The notes under the pieces are model-generated. The model worked only from the letters and a program-made list of their open reading frames with translations. It was not told where the DNA came from and ran no database searches. A stretch of 56,873 bases of DNA, from NCBI GenBank assembly GCA_019454875.1, contig JACFNL010000011.1:1-56873 (forward strand). Direction: 5' to 3'. This document shows positions 8,447-16,783 of the stretch, one piece after another. Both the position numbers and the translations under genes were made by a program. Origin of the DNA: Candidatus Cloacimonadota bacterium. Lineage in GTDB: Bacteria; Muiribacteriota; UBA6191. Numbering within the stretch: position 1 is the stretch's first letter; every line of letters starts with the position of its first letter.

Positions 8447-10352
8447 CTATCTTGAGTCAAGAAGGTTGCCTAAAAGTTTTGCTCTGATATCTGTACTGTC
8501 TTCTGGAATTCTGGGAATCTGCCTGTTCATTTTTATATATCTGGAGCGTGTTCAGTCTGTGGAGGCAGAGCTTCTGCACTTAGCCACTTATGTTGCCGAG
8601 GAGTGTCAGAATGCGGTAAGGACTCTTAGGCCGGCGGAATGCCAGAAACGAATGGATAGTCTTTTTTTTCGTGACTCTTTGGCCATGGGGGTTGTATATG
8701 ATGCCACTCGGCAACCCTTTGCAAGCTACATCAACCGCCAGGCAGCATTTCGGCTCGAAGTTCCCCGTTTTCCGGCAGAAGGACATTTTCTTAAGGGTAA
8801 TGGCAAAACTCATGTCCTGTATCCCCTGATTTTTGGTGGGGATTATTTGGGTGTAGTTTATTTTCAGGAAAACACAGCTGTCATATTGGATGATCTTTTT
8901 AACAAGGCACTTTTTATTCTTTTGGGGGTATTGCTTATTGGATTGATGGGATATGTTGTGGGAGTATGGCTTTCCAGACTCTGGCTTTTCCCGGTAGCCA
9001 GAATTCTTCAGGATGCAGAAGGAATGGTTTCCGGCGAAATTGATATCCGCAACTGGAGTCTGCCTGAACCGTCCCCTCGGGTGACAAAACTGGAGCTGGC
9101 CCTCATAAAAATTATTGATTTAGCCAGACACAGGTTTATGCGGCACATGAATGAACTGGAGAGGGCTGAGGGTATCATTCAGGTTCTGGAATCAGAAAAT
9201 CGCGAAAGAAAACGGACTGAAACCGAGTTGTGGGCCACACAACAGTACCTCTATAACCTGGTGAATAAGATCCCATCCCTGATAGCTGCCGTAGATGCGG
9301 ATTTGCGTGTCAGACTGTGGAACAGGGAGGCCGAAAACGCAACAGGGGTCACGGTACACAATGCCATGGGAAAACCCTTAAGAGATGTATTAAAACAGTT
9401 CCAGGCCTATTACAAAGATGTGAGGGAGTCTATGGACACTTCGCAGCCAGTGTTAAGGGATCGATCCCTTTGTATTGTGGATGGGGTTATTGGAGCTGTC
9501 ATCAAGATTGATGATGTTACGGAGAGGGTACAGTTTTATGAGATGATGACCCGCTCGGAAAAAATGATATCAGTAGGGGCTTTGGCAGCGGGCATGGCCC
9601 ATGAAATCAATAACCCTCTGGCAGGAATTCTTCAGTCTTCCCAGGTGCTCAGAGACAGGCTTTCGGATGGTCTGGAGGCCAACGAGGAGGTGGCCAGGGA
9701 GTTAAATATTGATTTGCAGTCTGTATTGAGTTACGCCAGGAAGCGACAGGTGTTTCAGCTTCTGGATGCAATCCAGGAGGCGGGAAAAAGAGCATCTCAA
9801 ATCATTCGCAGGATGCTGGGTTTCAGCCGTACAAGCAACAGTAGGTATACCAGGGTAAATTTGATCCACTTAGTCGAAGAAACCTTAAAAATTGCAGAAA
9901 ATGATATCAATTTAAAAAAGCGTTTTCGCTCTGATAACCTGATCATTGAAAAAAACTTTGCGGATCATCTGCCTGAGATTGACTGTGATTTTACCCAGAT
10001 TCAGCAGGTTTTACTAAATCTTGTAAAAAACTCTGTGGAATCTATGGCAGAGCAGAAAGAACCCAGGCTGATTCTTGATCTCAAAACCCAGAATCAATCC
10101 GTAGTATTGGCTGTGGAAGATAATGGTCATGGAATGACCGAAGATGTTGTCCGTCGGGTGTTTGAGCCATTTTTTACCACAAAAAATCCTGGAGAAGGTA
10201 CGGGCCTGGGTCTGCCTGTATCATATTTTATTATCAAGGAGGGCCACGGAGGAGAGATTTCTGTGCGTTCTGTTCCTAACCACTGGACCCGTTTTGAAAT
10301 TTTGTTGCCCATTCAACAAAAAGCCCCCCGGTTGAATGCAACCGGAGGGTGA
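8433..10352 (+). CDS. PAS-containing NtrB-like membrane sensor histidine kinase
   Basis: A 639-residue kinase. It has a first membrane helix at about 17-37 and a periplasmic loop with two Cys (ECQNAV, AECQKR). A second helix at about 157-182 is followed by a HAMP-like stretch, a coiled coil (about 235-270) and a PAS fold (about 275-370, NKIPSLIAAVDADLRVRLWN). The HisKA box AAGMAHEINNPLAG (His390) is of the NtrB/AtoS type that usually signals to sigma-54 activators. The ATPase domain ends with FFTTKNPGEGTGLGL. No sigma-54 activator lies in this window, so the partner is unlinked or is the receiver-kinase just upstream (inference). It overlaps the upstream gene by 14 bp, indicating translational coupling. 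Confidence 0.87.
   Translation: MKLSDYLESRRLPKSFALISVLSSGILGICLFIFIYLERVQSVEAELLHLATYVAEECQNAVRTLRPAECQKRMDSLFFRDSLAMGVVYDATRQPFASYINRQAAFRLEVPRFPAEGHFLKGNGKTHVLYPLIFGGDYLGVVYFQENTAVILDDLFNKALFILLGVLLIGLMGYVVGVWLSRLWLFPVARILQDAEGMVSGEIDIRNWSLPEPSPRVTKLELALIKIIDLARHRFMRHMNELERAEGIIQVLESENRERKRTETELWATQQYLYNLVNKIPSLIAAVDADLRVRLWNREAENATGVTVHNAMGKPLRDVLKQFQAYYKDVRESMDTSQPVLRDRSLCIVDGVIGAVIKIDDVTERVQFYEMMTRSEKMISVGALAAGMAHEINNPLAGILQSSQVLRDRLSDGLEANEEVARELNIDLQSVLSYARKRQVFQLLDAIQEAGKRASQIIRRMLGFSRTSNSRYTRVNLIHLVEETLKIAENDINLKKRFRSDNLIIEKNFADHLPEIDCDFTQIQQVLLNLVKNSVESMAEQKEPRLILDLKTQNQSVVLAVEDNGHGMTEDVVRRVFEPFFTTKNPGEGTGLGLPVSYFIIKEGHGGEISVRSVPNHWTRFEILLPIQQKAPRLNATGG
10317..10349 (-). terminator. 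Rho-independent terminator after the Hsp20 genes
   Basis: An 11-bp stem with one mismatch (CCCCCCGGTTG 10324-10334 pairing with CAACCGGAGGG 10339-10349) around the loop AATG. Read on the minus strand it is followed by CTTTTTG. It lies inside the 3' end of the plus-strand kinase gene. Confidence 0.75.
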
Positions 10353-10360
10353 TTTCCTGT

Positions 10361-10804
10361 TCAGCCATTGGTAATGCTGATGCGTTTTGCCAGGCTGTTC
10401 TGTTCCAGTTTAGGCAGGGTAATCTGAAGTACCCCATCCTTGTAAACAGCCTCTACCCTGTTTGCATCAACCTCGGAAGAAAGAGATACAGCCCGTTTAA
10501 AAGAACCAAAACTTCTTTCAATTCTATGCCAGGTGCCTTCCTTTTCCTCGGTTTCCTTTTTCCTCTCGCCCTTGAGTATCAGAGTTTGATTTTCAAGTTG
10601 AATCTCAAGGTTTTCCTGAGGAATTCCAGGGACCTCTGCTGTTACAACAAAGGAGCTTTCAGTCTCGGTTACATTAAGAGAAGGTAACTGCGATGCCTTT
10701 GCTGGTGTTTCTCCAAGGAAGTTATCAAATAAGCTGTGCAGCTGTTTTTGAAGTTCAGCCATTGGATTATAAACAATTTCATACGAAGAGTTTTTGCGGT
10801 TCAT
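10361..10804 (-). CDS. Hsp20-family small heat shock protein
   Basis: A 147-residue small heat shock protein. A 45-residue N-terminal arm precedes an alpha-crystallin domain (about 48-140) with FVVTAEVPGIPQENLEI, LILKGERK, the FKRAVSLSSEVD strand and the GVLQITLPK signature. A C-terminal I-x-I anchor motif (RISITNG) ends it. These proteins hold unfolding proteins in large oligomers until DnaK/ClpB refold them. The start has AAAGGAGGG upstream. It is the second gene of a tandem pair with another Hsp20, 26 bp apart. The two are divergent enough to be ancient paralogues that may co-assemble (inference). Confidence 0.93.
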   Translation of the reverse strand: MNRKNSSYEIVYNPMAELQKQLHSLFDNFLGETPAKASQLPSLNVTETESSFVVTAEVPGIPQENLEIQLENQTLILKGERKKETEEKEGTWHRIERSFGSFKRAVSLSSEVDANRVEAVYKDGVLQITLPKLEQNSLAKRISITNG

Positions 10805-10830
10805 GATGCCCTCCTTTCCTTAAAGCATGA

Positions 10831-11196
10831 TCAGTTTGCCTGTTTAATAGAAATTCGTTTGCTTGTCTGAGCCTGTTTTGGCAGAGTGATCTTTAAGACT
10901 CCATCTTTTAAGGATGCCTCAATGGCATCAGAATTGATGTTCTGATAGATTTCAAAAACCCGTTTAAAATTCCTGGGTCTGAACTCTGCATGACTTCTTC
11001 TGACACCTTCGGGTAACTCCAGACTGGAGGTACCGTGAATACTTAATGTGTCGTTTTCCAGTTGAATATCCACATTTTCGAGTTTTACACCAGGCATTTC
11101 CATAAGAATCATCAGCTCTTTTTCTGTCTCAAAGATATCTGTGGCTGGTAACACTACGGGTAACTTGCTGGTATTAGTAATTTTTGTTTCTTCCAT
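10831..11196 (-). CDS. Hsp20-family small heat shock protein
   Basis: A 121-residue small heat shock protein, shorter than its neighbour. A 20-residue arm is followed by the alpha-crystallin domain (about 20-115) with LMILMEMPGVKLENVDIQ, the FRPRNFKRVFEIYQN strand, GVLKITLPK and a C-terminal I-x-I motif (KRISIKQAN). The ATG at 11196 has a near-perfect AAAGGAGGC site. The longer open frame that begins at 11334 would run through that site and through the terminator of the next gene, so it is rejected. It is first in the pair and probably carries the promoter, but I could not assign a convincing heat-shock sigma-factor site. Confidence 0.93.
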   Translation of the reverse strand: MEETKITNTSKLPVVLPATDIFETEKELMILMEMPGVKLENVDIQLENDTLSIHGTSSLELPEGVRRSHAEFRPRNFKRVFEIYQNINSDAIEASLKDGVLKITLPKQAQTSKRISIKQAN

Positions 11197-11303
11197 GATT
11201 GCCTCCTTTATTCTCCTTCTGCCTACATATATCCAAGAACTGTGCCATTGGAAAGTCTGGGGGTTTTTGATATCAGGTGACACAAAAAAATAATTAACAA
11301 CAG

Positions 11304-11330
11304 AAAAGCCCCGATCGTTTTCATCGGGGC
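11304..11330 (-). terminator. Rho-independent terminator after the endonuclease gene
   Basis: A perfect 8-bp stem, GCCCCGAT (11308-11315) with ATCGGGGC (11323-11330), and a 7-nt loop. On the minus strand it is followed by TTTT. It separates the endonuclease gene from the Hsp20 pair. Confidence 0.75.
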
Positions 11331-11366
11331 TCATGTTTCAGAATGTGATTTATGTTTCAGGGATTG

Positions 11367-12365
11367 TTACAAATCTTGACCATCGGAGCTGAAGATTCCA
11401 GCATTCATACAGGCCTCATCCACAAATGGATTGGAGTTACCCTGTATGGTTTTAATCAGCTGATTTCTTTTACATTCCCATTCATCAACTGGATCGGAAT
11501 TGTCCCAGCTTCGAAGCATCTTCATCATGGATGGTTCAATGGTGACAAAACTTGGATAGGAGTTTTGCAGATAAAAATAGGTCCGGGCCAGCTCACCCCG
11601 AACAGCCTCAGTCGGTTCAGCAACACCGTTGGCAATTTCAAAATCGCATTTGCCAAATTCTCTGGGTTCTCCAGGTACTATGCCGTAGGGAAGATTGGAG
11701 CGGTATCCATTGGCTTCCCCAACACTAGGGTAAAGATTGTGCAAATCGGATTCCATTCTGCGAAACTGTGGGCTAACCTTACTGGCACAGGAACGACCCT
11801 TGTAAGCCTTGGGTTCGTATACCTTGGTACTACATTCAATTTTGCCAGAGCTTAACCGCTCACAGACCCTTACTTCACGATAGGAGGTCACACAGCTGTC
11901 ATGACCTTCGTGCCAGGCAGAAATTTTCTGGCCCAGGTGGGAGGCCGGGAAGGCGTGTTCCCATTCCACACGACGGGCCCTGACACCGCTGCCCTTAGGT
12001 TCATAGCCGCAGGCTTTTAGATCAGGTTCAAGGGTATAGCGTTTGGGCTGCTTTGACCATTCCTCATAAGTTGGGAAGGTAAACCCTTCCATAGAGTCCC
12101 AGTTGTAAAGCAGATGTTTTTCAATGGCTGCCTGCTTTTCAGACTCATAGTCCCGCTTGACTTCAACTTTGTTGTAGGGGCAATTGCAATAAATGGTGGA
12201 CTGATTCTGGGGATAAACATCATCGCGCAGATATTTTTTTGCAGTTTCAAAACTGCTTACCCCTTCGTTTCCTTCAGAGTCGGTTTCTGTATCGGAAGCC
12301 AGACATGTATAAGAGTTCAGCCCAAGAACGAGTAGACATAGTAGTATCTTTAAATGTTTTGCCAT
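11367..12365 (-). CDS. Secreted endonuclease I (EndA/NucM family)
   Basis: A protein of about 332 residues with a signal peptide (MAKHLKILLCLLVLGLNSYTCLAS). The EndA/NucM core is present: VEWEHAFPASHLG holds the catalytic His, and SDLHNLYPSVGEANGYRSN is the second metal-site motif. About ten cysteines, including CNCPY and two pairs in the insert between the motifs, fit disulfide bonding in the periplasm or outside. Members cut single- and double-stranded DNA or RNA non-specifically, for nutrient scavenging or to block DNA uptake. The protein is longer than typical EndA (about 235), with extra N-terminal and central Cys-rich sections. The ATG at 12365 has no good ribosome site; 12383 is an alternative. 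Confidence 0.88.
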   Translation of the reverse strand: MAKHLKILLCLLVLGLNSYTCLASDTETDSEGNEGVSSFETAKKYLRDDVYPQNQSTIYCNCPYNKVEVKRDYESEKQAAIEKHLLYNWDSMEGFTFPTYEEWSKQPKRYTLEPDLKACGYEPKGSGVRARRVEWEHAFPASHLGQKISAWHEGHDSCVTSYREVRVCERLSSGKIECSTKVYEPKAYKGRSCASKVSPQFRRMESDLHNLYPSVGEANGYRSNLPYGIVPGEPREFGKCDFEIANGVAEPTEAVRGELARTYFYLQNSYPSFVTIEPSMMKMLRSWDNSDPVDEWECKRNQLIKTIQGNSNPFVDEACMNAGIFSSDGQDL

Positions 12366-12427
12366 AGTATGAGTAATACGCAAACCATCCAGAAAAGTTG
12401 CATTTTTCCCAGGATTTAAACTTGATC

Positions 12428-12456
12428 TTGACTAAGGCCGGGACTGCATATATCAT
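12428..12456 (+). promoter_or_regulatory. Sigma-70-type promoter of the rpmH operon
   Basis: TTGACT (12428-12433), a 17-nt spacer and TATCAT (12451-12456), with 5 of 6 matches in each hexamer. This is the best classical promoter in the window. It gives a leader of about 33 nt before rpmH, which has an AAAGGA site. Confidence 0.7.
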
Positions 12457-12496
12457 TGCGGTCTTTTTTATTTTGTTTTTCTTGAAAGGAACCGAT

Positions 12497-12634
12497 ATGA
12501 AACGGACATTTCAACCACATAATCGCAGAAGAGCTCGCCGCCACGGTTTCCGCAAACGGATGCAGACACCCGGTGGTCGTGCTGTTATTAAAAGCAGACG
12601 GGCTAAGGGTCGCCATAAGCTGACTCAGGTTTGA
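12497..12634 (+). CDS. rpmH: 50S ribosomal protein L34
   Basis: A 45-residue, very basic protein with the invariant L34 start [18 protein letters not shown] and the core [22 protein letters not shown]. It binds 23S rRNA in the large subunit. The start is the internal ATG at 12497 with AAAGGA upstream; the frame is open further 5' but that part is leader. It is the first gene of the rpmH-rnpA-yidD-yidC-khpB-mnmE operon and has a strong promoter. dnaA, its usual divergent or upstream neighbour, is absent here. Confidence 0.98.
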   Translation: MKRTFQPHNRRRARRHGFRKRMQTPGGRAVIKSRRAKGRHKLTQV

Positions 12635-12650
12635 TGAGAACATTGAGCCA

Positions 12651-12983
12651 ATGCGAAGGACGCTGCGCACACAGGAAGAATTCAAAAGAGTTTTTGATGC
12701 AGGCCGCTACATTACAAAGCGGAATGCAGTGTTAAGCGTCCTTGTTCTGAAACAACCTGATCTTAGATATGGAATTTTAGTACGCCGTAAAGTTGGCAAT
12801 GCTGTTTTCAGAAACAAGGTCCGGAGGCAGTTGCGGGAAATTTTCAGAGAAGGCCTTCAGCTTATGGGCTGGCAAGGTCATTTTGTGCTTTCCGTAACTC
12901 GTGATTTTGCTGAGCTGGCCTATGCAGAAAAAAAAAGTTACTTGTGTCAAATCATTCAAAATGCCACTGCCAAACAGGCTTGA
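12651..12983 (+). CDS. rnpA: Ribonuclease P protein component
   Basis: A 110-residue basic protein. It has the start [20 protein letters not shown] and the RNase P signature region [22 protein letters not shown], which binds the RNase P RNA. With that RNA it removes 5' leaders from precursor tRNAs. The length is normal. It follows rpmH by 16 bp. Its last 23 bp overlap yidD in another frame, a common arrangement that couples their translation. Confidence 0.97.
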   Translation: MRRTLRTQEEFKRVFDAGRYITKRNAVLSVLVLKQPDLRYGILVRRKVGNAVFRNKVRRQLREIFREGLQLMGWQGHFVLSVTRDFAELAYAEKKSYLCQIIQNATAKQA

Positions 12984-13179
12984 GGCGTTTTTGATTCAAA
13001 AGATTTATCAGCCCCTGTTTTCTCCATTTGTGGGCAGGTCATGTCGTTTTTATCCCTCGTGTTCGAACTACGGTCTTGATTCATTGGGCAAATATGGCTT
13101 CTTCAAGGCCAATCTGAAAATTGTATCGCGCATTTTGCGTTGTAATCCTTTTTGTAAGGGGGGATATGATCCGGCTTAA
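12961..13179 (+). CDS. yidD: Membrane protein insertion efficiency factor YidD
   Basis: A 72-residue protein with the YidD signature: [24 protein letters not shown], with Cys in the R-F-x-P-S-C-S-x-Y pattern (written here in parts: [11 protein letters not shown]), and [16 protein letters not shown] at the end. It assists membrane protein insertion with YidC at the inner membrane. The chosen start is the ATG at 12961 inside rnpA; upstream in-frame starts would extend deep into rnpA. It overlaps yidC by 14 bp. At 72 residues it sits at the short end of the family. Confidence 0.95.
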   Translation: MPLPNRLEAFLIQKIYQPLFSPFVGRSCRFYPSCSNYGLDSLGKYGFFKANLKIVSRILRCNPFCKGGYDPA

Positions 13180-14743
13180 ACACCTGTTGATGATGATTTG
13201 TTTACTGACAAAGGCCTATCAGGCTGGTCAGTGGCAGAAACAGGATGGATTCTGGCTTTATTCTGAAGATAGAATGGTTGTTGGCCTGAATCCTGAAGGG
13301 GATGTGACCCGCCTGGAATTGATTTCACCCCGATACAAGAAGGAAGTTACTCCTGCTGATGTCAGCTATCGTGACCCAGCTGTTTCAGGGATGCAGCTTG
13401 GTAAGCTTCTAGGAATTCGTTTTGGATTTATGGACAAGGATCAGGATCGTTTTGAACTGAAGTCTTCAGAACTTCTTGAGGATGGAGATGGGGTCGTTGT
13501 CAGGCTTCAGGATTTGCAGCCCGAGTCCATGACCCAAGGTCTCATGATTACCAAGACCTGGAAAAATGTAGGAGACTATCGCTTCAGTTTAAGTCTTGAG
13601 CTGAGCAATCCCACCAGCCAGACCATGCCACTTCATCCTTCTTCAAATCCGTCCCGCAATCTTGGTCTGATTATGGGAATGATTGTGCCTGAGGACTACT
13701 GGGCCTATCATGAGGTTGGAAAAGTTGGGGATATGCACACAATCGAAGCCAAACCCGCCCCATCTGTGGCCCCTGTACACGGCTTTGATTTCCTGTCATG
13801 GCGTAACCAGCACTTTGTTCTGGCGGCCAAGTTTAGCGGGGAAACAATGTTTGCCTCCAGAATTCCTGTGAAACGCAGCGAAGTCACTGCTATCCCTCAG
13901 GATCTGATTACCCACCTTTTCCCCATAGGTCAGGAACAGCTCGCTTCTGGGGCCAGTATTACCAGAGAATTTTTGTTTTTCTTTGGTGAGAAACGCGAAG
14001 AAGTAATGGCGGCAACCGAGTTTTCGCCTCTTTTTGACCGCTATGGAAAATATCTGGGTGCTATTCAGAAACTGATGTTTGTGACATTGAACTTCTTTTA
14101 TGGACTGACCAAAGACTGGGGATGGGCCATAATTTTACTGACTTTTCTGGTGAAACTGATTCTTTTGCCTCTTAATATCAAACAGACAGTCTCGATGAGC
14201 AAAATGCAGCAATTGCAGCCAGAGCTTAAAAAGATTCAGGAGAAGTTCGCAGAAGACAGACAAAGGCTTTCCCAGGAAATGATGAACCTTTATCGTACCC
14301 ACCAGATTAACCCACTGGCTGGTTGTCTTCCCATGCTGGCTCAGATGCCGATTTTTCTGGCCCTGTTTTATACAGTGGGGGGCAGTGTAGAAATTTTGGG
14401 CTCTCCATTTTTCTGGATTCCTGACCTGGCAGCGGCCGATCCCTACCTGATTTTGCCTATGATTTTTACATTAAGCTTTGTAGTAACCCAAAGCAAAATG
14501 ACTATGGATCCAAGTCAGAAGGCATTAATTTACATCATGCCAGTTATGCTTTTTGTGATGATGATGCATTTGCCATCCGGTGTGATGTTGTATATTGTTG
14601 GTCAGTCCCTTTTCACAAATGTGGAGCAGTCGATGATTAAGGCCAGGATTCAGACTTCAAACGGTGGCGGGACAGGTTCTTCCAAAGAGATTGAAATTGA
14701 AAAGCCAGTAAAAAATAAGAAAAAGAAAAATAAGGAATCATGA
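13166..14743 (+). CDS. yidC: Membrane protein insertase YidC/Oxa1
   Basis: A 525-residue Gram-negative-type YidC. A short N-terminal hydrophobic segment ([16 protein letters not shown]) leads into a periplasmic beta-domain (about 30-300) and the conserved five-helix insertase core from [20 protein letters not shown] onwards. The core includes the positively charged groove ([16 protein letters not shown]), the cytosolic coiled-coil loop and the [16 protein letters not shown] motif. It inserts proteins into the inner membrane with or without SecYEG. The Lys-rich tail ([13 protein letters not shown]) may contact ribosomes. The start at 13166 has AAGGGGGG upstream. The stop overlaps the start of khpB (ATGA). 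Confidence 0.96.
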   Translation: MIRLKHLLMMICLLTKAYQAGQWQKQDGFWLYSEDRMVVGLNPEGDVTRLELISPRYKKEVTPADVSYRDPAVSGMQLGKLLGIRFGFMDKDQDRFELKSSELLEDGDGVVVRLQDLQPESMTQGLMITKTWKNVGDYRFSLSLELSNPTSQTMPLHPSSNPSRNLGLIMGMIVPEDYWAYHEVGKVGDMHTIEAKPAPSVAPVHGFDFLSWRNQHFVLAAKFSGETMFASRIPVKRSEVTAIPQDLITHLFPIGQEQLASGASITREFLFFFGEKREEVMAATEFSPLFDRYGKYLGAIQKLMFVTLNFFYGLTKDWGWAIILLTFLVKLILLPLNIKQTVSMSKMQQLQPELKKIQEKFAEDRQRLSQEMMNLYRTHQINPLAGCLPMLAQMPIFLALFYTVGGSVEILGSPFFWIPDLAAADPYLILPMIFTLSFVVTQSKMTMDPSQKALIYIMPVMLFVMMMHLPSGVMLYIVGQSLFTNVEQSMIKARIQTSNGGGTGSSKEIEIEKPVKNKKKKNKES

Positions 14744-15378
14744 TGAGAGAAAGAATTCATTCCGCCGAAACCGTGGAAATTGCCAAACAACAGTTGATGG
14801 AACAGATTCGACTCAGGGACTATGAGACCTGTGAATTTGAAGTGGTTCAGGAAGAACGCAAGGGAATTTTGGGGATTGGTTCCCGTGAGGCCCAGGTAAA
14901 GGTAAAGATTGATGCTGATAAGCACAAAAAAGCCATGACCCTGTTAAAAGAAGCCCTTGAAATCATGAATATAAAAGTTGATATCAAGGACAAATTCAAC
15001 AAAAAGAGCAATTCATTGGATATTGAGCTTGAGGGGGAAGAGGCAGATGAACTTTTTGCCACATTAGGCCAGGATCGTGAAGATTTAGAGCAGCTGTTGA
15101 ACCTTATGGTCAATGCCAGAACCGAATCCCGATTCCTTAAAATCCACTTGCAGCAGCCATTAAAGCGCAATCCTGCCAGAGAACAGTTTCTGAAGAATCA
15201 GGCAATCACCTTGGCTCGTCAGGTTGTACAATCCGGACAGTCAATCTCCCTTCCATCCATGAACTCCTATGAGCGAAGTCTGGTTCACAATGCTGTGAAA
15301 GAAGTGGATGGGGTCATGACTCAGTCTGAGGGTACAGGCCCAGATCGTCATGTTGTGATTCATAAAACAGGGAATTGA
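14740..15378 (+). CDS. khpB: RNA-binding protein KhpB/Jag
   Basis: A 212-residue protein with three parts. The Jag-N domain (about 5-65) contains ERKGILGIGSREAQVKVKI. A KH-like middle (about 95-135) follows, and a C-terminal R3H domain (about 165-208) contains NSYERSLVHNAV and SEGTGPDRHVVIH. Jag/KhpB binds many RNAs with KhpA and is linked to cell division and envelope growth. Where a KH domain should have its G-x-x-G loop, this copy reads TLGQDRED with only one Gly, so RNA binding may rest mainly on R3H. It starts by ATGA overlap with yidC and overlaps mnmE by 4 bp. Confidence 0.92.
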   Translation: MMRERIHSAETVEIAKQQLMEQIRLRDYETCEFEVVQEERKGILGIGSREAQVKVKIDADKHKKAMTLLKEALEIMNIKVDIKDKFNKKSNSLDIELEGEEADELFATLGQDREDLEQLLNLMVNARTESRFLKIHLQQPLKRNPAREQFLKNQAITLARQVVQSGQSISLPSMNSYERSLVHNAVKEVDGVMTQSEGTGPDRHVVIHKTGN

Positions 15379-16736
15379 GAACTGTGGCCTTGCGCCAGGA
15401 TGATTTGATTTATGCTCTGGCCACCGGAACAGGGGGGGCCGTTGCAATTATTCGTCTTAGTGGAAGTTCTTGCTGGGATACCCTTGTACCATTATTAAAG
15501 ACTAAAAAGATGCGCGGACTTCGCCCTCGTCCCCGATACTTTCACTATGTGGGTATCTATGATGGTGACAGTCTGCTTGATGATGTCTGCTGTGTCTTTT
15601 TTCCCCTGGAAAAAAGTTACACAGGGGAGGAAATGGCAGAAATACACTGCCACGGCTCCAGGGCAATTATTCAAAGAATCTGTGAGATTCTTACTCAAAG
15701 GGGGGCCCGTCCAGCAAAACCTGGAGAGTTTACCCGTCGGGCCTTTATTAATGGACGAATGGGTTTAAGCCAGGCAGAGGCCGTTCGTGAACTGATTGAA
15801 TCAGACACTATTGAAGAAGCTTCGGTGGCCATCCGCAAGCTGCAAGGTGAACTGAAACACAGGGTGGAAGAGCTACGGCAGGATCTGATTGATTGTGCTG
15901 CCAGTCTGGAAGCTACTCTGGATTACCCTGAGGAAGACATCGAGCACATGGATCAGGGTGTTCTGATTCAAAGAATTGATAGTCTTAGCTCAAAGATTAG
16001 TGCCATGCGCCACACTTATGATCGCCATAAACTGGCCCGTGAAGGAATATCGGTTGCCATTTTAGGCAAGCCCAATGCAGGCAAATCATCTCTTCTGAAC
16101 TCACTCTTAAAAGAAGAACGGGCGATTGTGACAGACATTGAAGGTACAACAAGGGATCATATTGAAGAATCCTTCCAATACAAGGGTATCAAGTTTCGCC
16201 TGATTGATACTGCCGGGATTCGTGAGTCCCATGATGTGGTCGAAAAAATTGGAATTGAACGATCCTTGAGGTTTGAGAAAGAGGCAGATCTGGTATTGTA
16301 TCTTTATGATGGTTTAATCAAGGTGGATTTGCGCTCAGAGAGTCACAACGCCTTTCATCTCTTGAACAAATCGGATCTTGGGGTACATGAAGATAACCGC
16401 ATACTCCTTGAAAAAGCGGGAGTATTTTCCATTTCGGCAATGCGCCACAGTGGGCTTGAAAAACTTTTAAATGCCATGCAGAGTTTTGGCAGAAACCTGA
16501 TTACCCAGACAGATTCCGAAGTTCCGGTGATTACCTCAGAAAGACATGCTCATTGCCTGGATTCGGCCTATTTGTGCCTAAACTCATTTAAAGACAGCCT
16601 GATAAGGGGCATTCCTATGGACATTGCCTTAGTGGAGTTGTATGAGGCCAGGGACCACTTAGGGCAGATTACGGGAATGGTTTTTACAGCGGATATCATA
16701 GACCGTATTTTTGAAAAATTCTGTATAGGCAAATAG
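15375..16736 (+). CDS. mnmE: tRNA modification GTPase MnmE
   Basis: A 453-residue protein, normal family length. The N-terminal folate-binding domain carries DLIYALATGTGGAVAIIRLSG and the GEFTRRAFINGRM motif. A helical domain surrounds the G domain, which has GKPNAGKSS (G1), EGTTRD (G2), DTAGI (G3) and LLNKSDLG (G4). The C-terminus FCIGK holds the catalytic Cys region. With MnmG it installs 5-carboxymethylaminomethyl groups on wobble uridines. The start is probably TTG at 15375, overlapping the khpB stop (TTGA); GTG at 15384 is possible. The usual partner mnmG does not follow; an unrelated lipoprotein gene does. Confidence 0.96.
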   Translation: MRTVALRQDDLIYALATGTGGAVAIIRLSGSSCWDTLVPLLKTKKMRGLRPRPRYFHYVGIYDGDSLLDDVCCVFFPLEKSYTGEEMAEIHCHGSRAIIQRICEILTQRGARPAKPGEFTRRAFINGRMGLSQAEAVRELIESDTIEEASVAIRKLQGELKHRVEELRQDLIDCAASLEATLDYPEEDIEHMDQGVLIQRIDSLSSKISAMRHTYDRHKLAREGISVAILGKPNAGKSSLLNSLLKEERAIVTDIEGTTRDHIEESFQYKGIKFRLIDTAGIRESHDVVEKIGIERSLRFEKEADLVLYLYDGLIKVDLRSESHNAFHLLNKSDLGVHEDNRILLEKAGVFSISAMRHSGLEKLLNAMQSFGRNLITQTDSEVPVITSERHAHCLDSAYLCLNSFKDSLIRGIPMDIALVELYEARDHLGQITGMVFTADIIDRIFEKFCIGK

Positions 16737-16783
16737 GGTGACAAAAAGCTAAATATTTGTTTGTTTTTGTCGATATTTGCCAC

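Noticed and set aside
11232-11247. Sigma-54-like site (TGGCAC-5-TTGGA, minus) upstream of the Hsp20 pair
   Set aside because: The -24 half is perfect, but the -12 half has GG where GC is nearly invariant, and no sigma-54 activator lies nearby.
11197-11334. N-terminal extension of the 121-residue Hsp20
   Set aside because: It would read through a strong ribosome site and the terminator of the neighbouring gene.
12366-12496. Replication origin next to rpmH
   Set aside because: No cluster of TTATCCACA-type DnaA boxes and no dnaA gene; only an ordinary promoter is visible.
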